From Treponema sp. (GTDB lineage Bacteria; Spirochaetota; Spirochaetia; Treponematales; Breznakiellaceae): a stretch of DNA of 12,782 bases. A program made the position numbers and the translations under genes. The stretch lies in contig JAISLX010000103.1 in NCBI GenBank assembly GCA_031277045.1, forward strand, positions 1-12,782. The letters are read 5' to 3'. This document shows, in pieces, positions 1 to 5,496 of this stretch; positions within the stretch are counted from its first letter, which is position 1; every line of letters begins with the position of its first letter. The notes under the pieces are model-generated. The model worked only from the letters and a program-made list of their open reading frames with translations. It ran no database searches and was not told the DNA's origin.

Positions 1-49
1 GAACCGTGCCAAGTAGACCGTTTTAGGGCACAAAAACGAAAAATAATGC

Positions 50-70
50 CCGGTTTTCGCGGAAAAGCCG
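50..70 (-). terminator. Weak candidate terminator downstream of the zinc-ribbon gene
   Basis: The bases CGGTTTTC-GCG-GAAAAGCCG form a hairpin with one bulged base. Read on the minus strand it is followed by GGGCATTATTTTTCG, so a T-run comes about eight bases after the stem. It lies roughly 90 bases past the stop codon of the minus-strand zinc-ribbon gene. The gap between stem and T-run makes it a poor intrinsic terminator. Nothing else in 1-159 could be identified. Confidence 0.25.
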
Positions 71-159
71 CAACTAAGGTCATAGCAAGAAGCCTACCCT
101 TTCCACGTGAAAGCGTCAACCGGGGGGGCAAAGGGAAGACAAGCAAGAGGGCGGCGCTG

Positions 160-585
160 TCAGCGCATGGCCCTGGGGCCGCGGCACTTAACGCAGCCCA
201 GCACATGAACGTGGGATTTTTCGGGCCGCTCAAAGACCCGTGCAAACAAGTATTCGGTATCGGCAATGGGTTTGCGGCAGACCGGACAGACGCGGCGGCG
301 GCGCTGTTCCGCTTCACCTTCCAGGCAGTAGGGACAGCCCATGATGTGCATGATCCGGTCCCCGCCGCTGCCGGGGGGGTAAACGGCGGATTTTACCAGC
401 TTGCCGGAGGGGAGCCGGGCCCCGCAGACCGGACATGTTTGGGGGTCGCCGGGGCTGCCGTCAAGACCTCTGTCCCTTTTCGCGGGCTTCCCCGGCCTCC
501 GCCGGGGGCGGAAAACCCGCCTGTAACCGAACCAAAGCAGGACAGCGGCGATAATCAGGGATGGCACAATTAACAGAAAATTCAT
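160..585 (-). CDS. Small membrane-anchored protein with two zinc ribbons
   Basis: I do not recognise this 141-residue protein as a named family. Residues 3-20 form one hydrophobic helix. A strongly basic stretch follows (about 22-39), which predicts a single N-terminal anchor with the rest of the protein in the cytoplasm. The remainder holds two zinc-ribbon-like units with the same plan: C51-x2-C54 paired with C84-x2-C87, and C100-x2-C103 paired with C131-x2-C134. Each starts CPVC and ends with a His three or four residues before a Gly-Cys-x-x-Cys knuckle, so the second unit looks like an internal duplication of the first. The ATG at 585 places the hydrophobic segment right at the N-terminus. 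The sequence GGGA lies four bases upstream and is a weak ribosome binding site. The gene diverges from rsmI across 95 bases. Zinc binding is inferred from the cysteines. The role is unknown; scaffolding or nucleic-acid/protein binding at the membrane is possible. Confidence 0.8.
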   Translation of the reverse strand: MNFLLIVPSLIIAAVLLWFGYRRVFRPRRRPGKPAKRDRGLDGSPGDPQTCPVCGARLPSGKLVKSAVYPPGSGGDRIMHIMGCPYCLEGEAEQRRRRVCPVCRKPIADTEYLFARVFERPEKSHVHVLGCVKCRGPRAMR

Positions 586-668
586 CGTGTCCCGGTTTAA
601 TCCTGGTTTTAGGGATCCCGCGGGTACGCCGGCCCCGCTTTGACAGTGGCAAACGCGCCGGTTTCCGG

Positions 669-674
669 TATAAT
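669..674 (+). promoter_or_regulatory. -10 box of rsmI, placed for a leaderless mRNA
   Basis: A perfect TATAAT is separated from the rsmI ATG (681) by only TTTACT. Transcription usually starts about seven bases after a -10 box, so the start would fall on or next to the A of the ATG. There is no good -35: TGGCAA at 647-652 gives a 16-base spacer but matches the consensus at only three of six positions, and the perfect TTGACA at 640-645 sits 23 bases away, which is too far. Confidence 0.55.
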
Positions 675-680
675 TTTACT

Positions 681-1382
681 ATGGCAACGCTGTATATTAT
701 CGGCACCCCCATCGGGAACCTGGGGGATTTGAGCTTCCGGGCGGTGGAAACCCTCAAGTCCGTAAGCCTGGTGGCCTGCGAGGATACCCGGCGGACGCTT
801 AAACTGCTGAGCCATCTGGGGATTCGCCTTCCCCTGCTTTCCTGCCGTTCCCAAAACGAGGATTCCGCCGCCGCCAGGGTGCTGGCCGTCCTGGACGGGG
901 GGAAAAACGCGGCCTACGCCAGTGACGCGGGTACCCCCGGCCTGAGCGATCCCGGTCAGGTTCTGGTACGCAAGGCTTCGGAAACGGGCCACCAGGTTAT
1001 CCCTATACCTGGCCCTTCCGCCTTTGCCAGCCTGGTAAGCGTGGCCGGCGGAATGGACAAAACGGTGATTTTTGAGGGCTTTCTGTCCCCCAAACCGGGT
1101 AAACGGCGGGCCCGGCTCCGGGAACTGCTGGATTCCGGCGCCGCTTTCGTGCTGTACGAATCCCCCTTCCGGGTACTCAAGCTTTTCCGGGATTTGACCG
1201 AATTTGATGGAAACCGGTATGTGTGCCTTGGCCGGGAGATGACCAAGCTTCACGAAGAGTACTTTAGGGGCAGGGCGATGGAAATTTTTCCTGTTTTGGA
1301 ACAAAATTCTGAGCAAAAAGGCGAATTTTCCCTGTATGTATCTGGAAAGAATATCGAACAGCGTGTAGACTGTTGCGTGTAA
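681..1382 (+). CDS. rsmI: 16S rRNA 2'-O-ribose C1402 methyltransferase RsmI
   Basis: RsmI uses S-adenosylmethionine to methylate the 2'-hydroxyl of C1402 in 16S rRNA, in the ribosomal P site, alongside the N4 methylation made by RsmH. The 233-residue product shows the family motifs in order: GTPIGNLGD (8-16), ACEDTRRT (32-39), YASDAGTPGLSDPG (79-92), PIPGPSA (108-114), an LYESP strand (158-162), GREMTKLHEEYFRG (184-197) and the closing GEFSLYVSG (214-222). This is the tetrapyrrole-methylase fold. The protein stops soon after that fold and appears to lack the C-terminal extension of the roughly 280-residue enzymes. The ATG at 681 is chosen because the conserved MATLYIIGTPIGN begins there; in-frame sequence upstream to 561 is not conserved-looking. 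There is no Shine-Dalgarno sequence, and a -10 box lies six bases upstream. The stop codon overlaps the flgM promoter. Confidence 0.95.
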   Translation: MATLYIIGTPIGNLGDLSFRAVETLKSVSLVACEDTRRTLKLLSHLGIRLPLLSCRSQNEDSAAARVLAVLDGGKNAAYASDAGTPGLSDPGQVLVRKASETGHQVIPIPGPSAFASLVSVAGGMDKTVIFEGFLSPKPGKRRARLRELLDSGAAFVLYESPFRVLKLFRDLTEFDGNRYVCLGREMTKLHEEYFRGRAMEIFPVLEQNSEQKGEFSLYVSGKNIEQRVDCCV

Positions 1383-1407
1383 ACTATTAATGTATAAATG
1401 CCGATAA
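1380..1407 (+). promoter_or_regulatory. Sigma-28 (FliA) promoter driving flgM
   Basis: The -10 element GCCGATAA at 1400-1407 matches the flagellar sigma-28 consensus at all eight positions. The -35 element TAAACTAT at 1380-1387 matches TAAAGTTT at six of eight. The gap from TAAA to GCCGATAA is 16 bases, against 15 in the enterobacterial consensus. The first three bases of the -35 are the TAA stop codon of rsmI. The predicted transcript starts near 1414, about 13 bases before the flgM ATG, leaving room for its ribosome binding site. Because FlgM inhibits sigma-28, this arrangement makes a negative feedback loop. Confidence 0.75.
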
Positions 1408-1426
1408 TGGGCATAGGCAGGTTGAT

Positions 1427-1714
1427 ATGATGATCGACAGAATAGGTTATACAGAGCCAATTCAAAGCGGTAAACGGCCCGGAAGAAATGAACCGGTTAC
1501 TCGTGGCTCACCATCCGATTCTATAAGTCTCTCACCGGAAGCTCTTGAAAAGGCGGAAATTTACCGGGCGGCCGATACGGTTGCCGCCGCTCCCGATGTC
1601 CGCGCCGAGCGGGTAGCGGAGCTTAAAGCCAAAATCAACGATCCGTCGTATATTGATGAGCGCCTGTTGGAAGCTACGGCGGATAAAATCATGGAGTCTT
1701 TCGGGCTCGTATAG
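1427..1714 (+). CDS. flgM: Anti-sigma-28 factor FlgM
   Basis: FlgM binds and inhibits the flagellar sigma factor FliA (sigma-28) in the cytoplasm until the hook-basal body is complete; in well-studied species FlgM is then exported through the flagellar apparatus. The 95-residue length is typical. The N-terminal 30 residues are polar and look disordered, as expected. DSISLSPEALEKAE (31-44) matches the conserved motif before the sigma-binding part. The C-terminal region 60-95, with RVAELKAKI, the DPSYID turn and the closing KIMESFGLV, is the FlgM sigma-binding helix pair. Two ATGs lie in tandem at 1427 and 1430; AGG at 1419-1421 gives spacings of five and eight bases, so either could be used. 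The gene begins 44 bases after rsmI and is preceded by a sigma-28 promoter. Its stop is 34 bases before the Aat-like gene. Confidence 0.9.
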   Translation: MMIDRIGYTEPIQSGKRPGRNEPVTRGSPSDSISLSPEALEKAEIYRAADTVAAAPDVRAERVAELKAKINDPSYIDERLLEATADKIMESFGLV

Positions 1715-1748
1715 GCCCCCCGCGCCTAACCGGGAGATTGGACCGGCT

Positions 1749-2600
1749 ATGGCTTTGTTTCAGCCGTTAAAATTCACCAGATCAGGACATATCCTCATTC
1801 ACAGCGGCGATGACCCGTGGGCCATCGCCCTGGTATTGGACGCTGTTTCCTACCGGGAGGAATTCTGTTTGGCCCTGGATTTTTCACCCGCTTTTATCGC
1901 CCGCCTTATGACCGCGGGCTTTTTGGTTATGTCCGTAATTCCTGACGACACCGGGCCCGGCGGCGCCATTCTGCTCCCGGAAATGCACCTTGAGCGGTCG
2001 GTACTGTTCTTCGACAAGCTGCACGAAAGCCGTTCGGCGCGGCGGCTTATCCCCCGTTATGAACTGCGGGTAGACGGCCTGGGACAGGAAACGGAAACCG
2101 GGACGGGAAACGGCGGCCTTTTCCTGTTCGATACTGTTGTGGAACGCTGCGCCCAGGTTCACGGGGAGGACTGGCTTACGCCGCGTCTGCGGCGTGGTTT
2201 CCACGCGCTGCGTAAAGCCCAGATGCCGGACACGGGGGATAGGGAAAACTCCGCCGCGGGGCCTCGCATGGTATCCTTTGGCCTTTACCAGGAAGGGCGG
2301 CTGACAGCCGGTGAATTTGGGGCCGCTGTGGGCGGGGTTTACACCAGCTATTCAGGTTACAAGGACGAAAATTCCTCGGGAACTGTTCAACTGATCATGA
2401 CCGGACGCTTGCTTCGGGACCGGGGCTTTGCCTTCTGGGACCTGGGAATGCCCCTGCCATACAAAGAGCGGCTGGGGGCCCAGATCGTAACCCGGCGGGA
2501 ATTTCTGGAACGGTTTCACAAGGCCCGGAACAAAGCCGCGGGCAAAGCTCAGGGCGAAACCAAGGGCGAAGCCCACGACAGCCGGGCCGGCGTATTTTGA
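1749..2600 (+). CDS. Divergent Aat-like N-acyltransferase (leucyl/phenylalanyl-tRNA-protein transferase family)
   Basis: Classical Aat moves Leu or Phe from tRNA to proteins with N-terminal Arg or Lys, marking them for ClpS/ClpAP. This 283-residue protein follows the Aat plan throughout. A GFLVMSV segment (58-64) corresponds to the GIFPW region of E. coli Aat. It is followed by a PEMHLERSVL strand, then DTVVERCAQVHGEDWLTPRL (128-147), which resembles the xxVIxxCA...TWI region. The acyltransferase core contains GEFGAAVGGVYTS (188-200), GFAFWDLG (226-233) and LGAQIVTRREFL (242-253). The catalytic GESMFS motif of Aat is replaced by SYSGYK (200-205), while the downstream Asp is kept (D231). The tail from about 259 is Lys/Ala/Glu-rich and low in complexity. 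Start 1749 is where similarity begins, although GGGAG lies about 12 bases upstream, farther than usual. The gene probably shares the flgM transcript. Family membership is secure; the substrate is not. Confidence 0.8.
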   Translation: MALFQPLKFTRSGHILIHSGDDPWAIALVLDAVSYREEFCLALDFSPAFIARLMTAGFLVMSVIPDDTGPGGAILLPEMHLERSVLFFDKLHESRSARRLIPRYELRVDGLGQETETGTGNGGLFLFDTVVERCAQVHGEDWLTPRLRRGFHALRKAQMPDTGDRENSAAGPRMVSFGLYQEGRLTAGEFGAAVGGVYTSYSGYKDENSSGTVQLIMTGRLLRDRGFAFWDLGMPLPYKERLGAQIVTRREFLERFHKARNKAAGKAQGETKGEAHDSRAGVF

Positions 2601-2620
2601 AACAACCCCGGCGATAGCTC

Positions 2621-2657
2621 CGTAAAAACGCGGGATAGCGCCGGGTAATATTTTACG
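2621..2657. repeat. Inverted repeat upstream of glgX
   Basis: CGTAAAA at 2621-2627 is matched by its exact complement TTTTACG at 2651-2657, with 23 bases between. The right arm ends just before the AGGA ribosome binding site of glgX. TAATAT at 2647-2652 could be a -10 box partly inside the repeat. It may be an operator or an RNA stem masking the start region, but a seven-base match could also be chance. Confidence 0.3.
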
Positions 2658-2670
2658 ATAGGATATGCCG

Positions 2671-4824
2671 ATGAATTTTGGACATTTCACGGTGGACACC
2701 GGAAACGCCCTCCCCTTGGGGGCTGTTCCGACTGAGACGGGGGTAAACTTTGCCGTTTTTTCCCGCCACGCCACTGCCATTACGCTTGTCCTGTTTGAAA
2801 CCACGGAACAAAACAGTCCCTGTTATGAGGTTCACATGGACCCCAAACAAAATAAAACGGGGGATATTTGGCATTGCCATATCCGCGGCCTGCGGGCGGG
2901 GGCCCTGTACCTGTACCGCGCCGACGGGCCTTATATGCCGGAACGGGGGGAGCGTTTTAATATTCACAAGACTCTGCTGGACCCCTACGCCAAGGCGCTG
3001 ACAGATATGGAAGGATGGGACCTGGCAGCCTGCCTGGGCTATGACCTCAACGACAAGCGGACGGATCTTTCTTTTTCCCAAATCGACGACTCTTTTACCC
3101 AGCCCCGCTGTATTGTGGTAGACGATGCGTTTGACTGGCAGGGGGATACGCCCCTTAACTATCCCCTGCGTTTCAGCGTGCTTTACGAAACTCACGTCCG
3201 CGGCCTTACCCAGCATCCGTCCAGTGGCGTGGAACATCCGGGGACCTACCGGGGAGTTATCGAAAAAATCCCCTACTTTAAGGACCTGGGCGTAACAAGC
3301 CTGGAATTTTTGCCCATTCAGGAATTTAACGAATACGAATGTCTGGCGGTGAATCCCCGCAGCGGAGAAAGGCTGGTCAATTACTGGGGTTATTCCACCG
3401 TGGCTTTTTTTGCCCCCAAAGCGTCCTACGCGGCAAACGGGGAACCCGGCGGCCAGGTATGGGAATTCAAGGAGATGATCCGGGAACTTCACCGCGCGGG
3501 GCTTGAGGTGATTCTGGATATTGTGTTTAACCACACCGCGGAAGGCAACGAGCGGGGGCCGACATTTTCCCTGCGGGGTCTGGACAACCAGATTTACTAC
3601 ATGCTTGACGAAAACCGGCGTTACTACAAAAACTATTCAGGCTGCGGCAACACCCTTAACTGCAACCACCCGGTGGTCCGCAGTTTTATTATGGACTGCC
3701 TGCGCTACTGGGTTACGGAGATGCACGTGGACGGGTTCCGTTTTGATCTGGGATCCATCCTGGGGCGGGATCAGCACGGCAACCTGATGGAAAACCCGCC
3801 CATGCTGGAATGGATCGCCGAAGAACCGGTTCTAAGCAGCACCAAAATTATCGCGGAAGCCTGGGACGCGGGGGGGGCCTATCAGGTAGGCTGGTTTCCC
3901 GGCGGGCGCTGGGCGGAATGGAACGACCGCTTTAGGGACGACATGCGCCGATACTGGCGGGGAGACCCCATGACCACCCGGCACGTGGCCACTCGGCTTT
4001 CCGGTTCCAGCGATCTGTACCTGCGGGACGGCCGGAAACCTTTCCACTCAATCAACTTTGTTACCAGCCACGACGGTTTTACCCTGAACGATCTGGTTTC
4101 GTATAACAGCAAACACAACGATGAAAACGGCGAAAACAACCGGGACGGAAACGACAGCAACATCAGCGCCAACTACGGCATTGAAGGACCTGCCACCAAT
4201 CCTGCTATTATGAACCTGCGTTTAAGACAGATGAAGAACTTTATCGCTTCCATGATGGTATCCCTGGGCACCCCGATGATCCTGGGCGGGGACGAGATTG
4301 GCAGAACCCAGCGGGGAAACAACAACGCTTACTGCCAGGACAACGACATTTCCTGGTACGACTGGTCCCTGTGGAAAAAAAACGCATCCCTGTACCGTTT
4401 TGTAAAATTGATAATCGCCTTTAGGCTGCGGCACCCCGGTTTTATGCGGCCTGAGTTCTACACCGGCAGGGACGGAAACTACAACGCGATTCCCGACATT
4501 AGCTGGTATAACGAATCCGGGGAGACTCCGGATTGGGAAACTATCGGCCCCTGTATCGCGTTCAGGATGGACGGCAGCAAGGCGGAAGTGCTGGCCGATC
4601 AGGACGACAACGATTTTTTTGCCATGTTCAACGGCGGGGTAAAGGACACGGCTTTTGCCGTTACCGCGCCTCCGAAAGGGAAACACTGGACACGGGTAGT
4701 GGATACTTCGCTGCCCTCCCCCCAGGATATTCTGGAACCCGGTATGGAAGAACCCCTGGAACACAGCGAAACCTACCGTGTGCGGAATCGTAGTATTGTT
4801 ATTCTTATGTCCAGGAATACCTGA
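2671..4824 (+). CDS. glgX: Glycogen debranching enzyme / isoamylase (GH13)
   Basis: GlgX-type enzymes hydrolyse alpha-1,6 branch points of glycogen or phosphorylase-limit dextrin in the cytoplasm. The 717-residue protein starts with a CBM48-like beta-sandwich (about 8-110, with TGVNFAVFSRHA). The GH13 barrel follows, with all four conserved regions: DIVFNH (about 283-288), GFRFDLG with nucleophile D359, IIAEAWD with acid/base E396, and TSHDG with D468. The YQVGWFPGGRWAEWND segment after region III is typical of the isoamylase/TreX/GlgX group. Residues after about 620 form the C-terminal beta domain. Two ATGs compete: 2665 lies one base after AGGA, whereas 2671 is seven bases after it, so 2671 is preferred; the shift is only two residues. 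The gene starts 70 bases after the Aat-like gene. No glycogen synthesis or phosphorylase genes are in view. Confidence 0.92.
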   Translation: MNFGHFTVDTGNALPLGAVPTETGVNFAVFSRHATAITLVLFETTEQNSPCYEVHMDPKQNKTGDIWHCHIRGLRAGALYLYRADGPYMPERGERFNIHKTLLDPYAKALTDMEGWDLAACLGYDLNDKRTDLSFSQIDDSFTQPRCIVVDDAFDWQGDTPLNYPLRFSVLYETHVRGLTQHPSSGVEHPGTYRGVIEKIPYFKDLGVTSLEFLPIQEFNEYECLAVNPRSGERLVNYWGYSTVAFFAPKASYAANGEPGGQVWEFKEMIRELHRAGLEVILDIVFNHTAEGNERGPTFSLRGLDNQIYYMLDENRRYYKNYSGCGNTLNCNHPVVRSFIMDCLRYWVTEMHVDGFRFDLGSILGRDQHGNLMENPPMLEWIAEEPVLSSTKIIAEAWDAGGAYQVGWFPGGRWAEWNDRFRDDMRRYWRGDPMTTRHVATRLSGSSDLYLRDGRKPFHSINFVTSHDGFTLNDLVSYNSKHNDENGENNRDGNDSNISANYGIEGPATNPAIMNLRLRQMKNFIASMMVSLGTPMILGGDEIGRTQRGNNNAYCQDNDISWYDWSLWKKNASLYRFVKLIIAFRLRHPGFMRPEFYTGRDGNYNAIPDISWYNESGETPDWETIGPCIAFRMDGSKAEVLADQDDNDFFAMFNGGVKDTAFAVTAPPKGKHWTRVVDTSLPSPQDILEPGMEEPLEHSETYRVRNRSIVILMSRNT

Positions 4825-4860
4825 TGATGCGAAACAGATGTGTTTGTTGGGCGGATACGC

Positions 4861-5496
4861 ATGGATAGTTTTATTATCGGCGTTGATCTGGACGGCGTGG
4901 TGGGGGACTTTTACGGAGCCATGCGGAAAATCGCCGCCGAATGGCTGGGCAGGCCGGTAGAATCCCTTACCTCCAGCGTAAGCTTTGGCCTTGACGAGTG
5001 GGGTATCGCCGAGTACGGCGGCTATGACCGGCTCCACCGCTTCGCGGTAACCCAGCGGAACCTGTTTCTGGATATGGAACCGGTTCAGGACGCCCCGGCG
5101 GTGCTGCGAAAACTTTCCAGCCGGGGCATCAGAATCCGCATTATTACCCACCGGCTTTTTCTTAAATATTCCCACCGCACTTCCATTACCCAGACGGTGG
5201 ATTGGCTGGACAAGTACGACATTCCCTACTGGGACCTCTGTTTTATGAACGACAAAGACGCGGTGGGAGCCCATGTTTATATTGACGACACTCCCGATAA
5301 TATAAAACGGCTGCGGCAGCGGGGCTGCAGGACCATCGTGTTTACCAATTCCACAAACCTTGGCATCCCCGGCCCCCGGGCCGATACCTGGCAGCAGGCG
5401 GAGCGGCTTATTCTGGAGGCTCGGGAGGAGTGGACCACCGGCACTCTGGGGCTGTTTGGGGCCGCCGGGTACAGCGGCTGGAACACCGGCGCGTAG
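4861..5496 (+). CDS. HAD-family 5'-nucleotidase-like phosphatase (NT5C type)
   Basis: This is a 211-residue HAD-superfamily hydrolase resembling the 5'(3')-deoxyribonucleotidase (NT5C) family, which dephosphorylates (deoxy)nucleoside monophosphates. Motif I is DLDGVVGDF, with nucleophile D9 and second Asp D11. Motif II is the strand ending in T96 (IRIITHR). Motif III/IV combines K132 with the acidic pair D142-D143 in VYIDDTPDNI. The helical stretch 17-70 is the short cap expected in this family. The ATG at 4861 is chosen because the HAD fold begins immediately and GGGCGG lies six bases upstream. A GTG at 4840 would add seven residues with no better ribosome binding site. The start is 36 bases after glgX, and the stop overlaps the start of the radical SAM gene by one base. 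The exact substrate cannot be read from sequence, and other small phosphate esters are possible. Confidence 0.75.
   Translation: MDSFIIGVDLDGVVGDFYGAMRKIAAEWLGRPVESLTSSVSFGLDEWGIAEYGGYDRLHRFAVTQRNLFLDMEPVQDAPAVLRKLSSRGIRIRIITHRLFLKYSHRTSITQTVDWLDKYDIPYWDLCFMNDKDAVGAHVYIDDTPDNIKRLRQRGCRTIVFTNSTNLGIPGPRADTWQQAERLILEAREEWTTGTLGLFGAAGYSGWNTGA

Noticed and set aside
1..83. Minus-strand open frame of 27 codons from an ATG at 81-83 running off the left edge.
   Set aside because: No ribosome binding site at a good distance, unremarkable composition, and it overlaps the candidate terminator hairpin. It is too short to support.
46..573. Plus-strand open frame of 175 codons at the left end.
   Set aside because: Antisense to the zinc-ribbon gene, with proline/glycine-rich filler composition and no motifs, as expected for a shadow frame in GC-rich DNA.
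640..674. Perfect TTGACA (640-645) as the -35 of the rsmI promoter.
   Set aside because: The 23-base spacer to TATAAT is outside the workable range for the main sigma factor.
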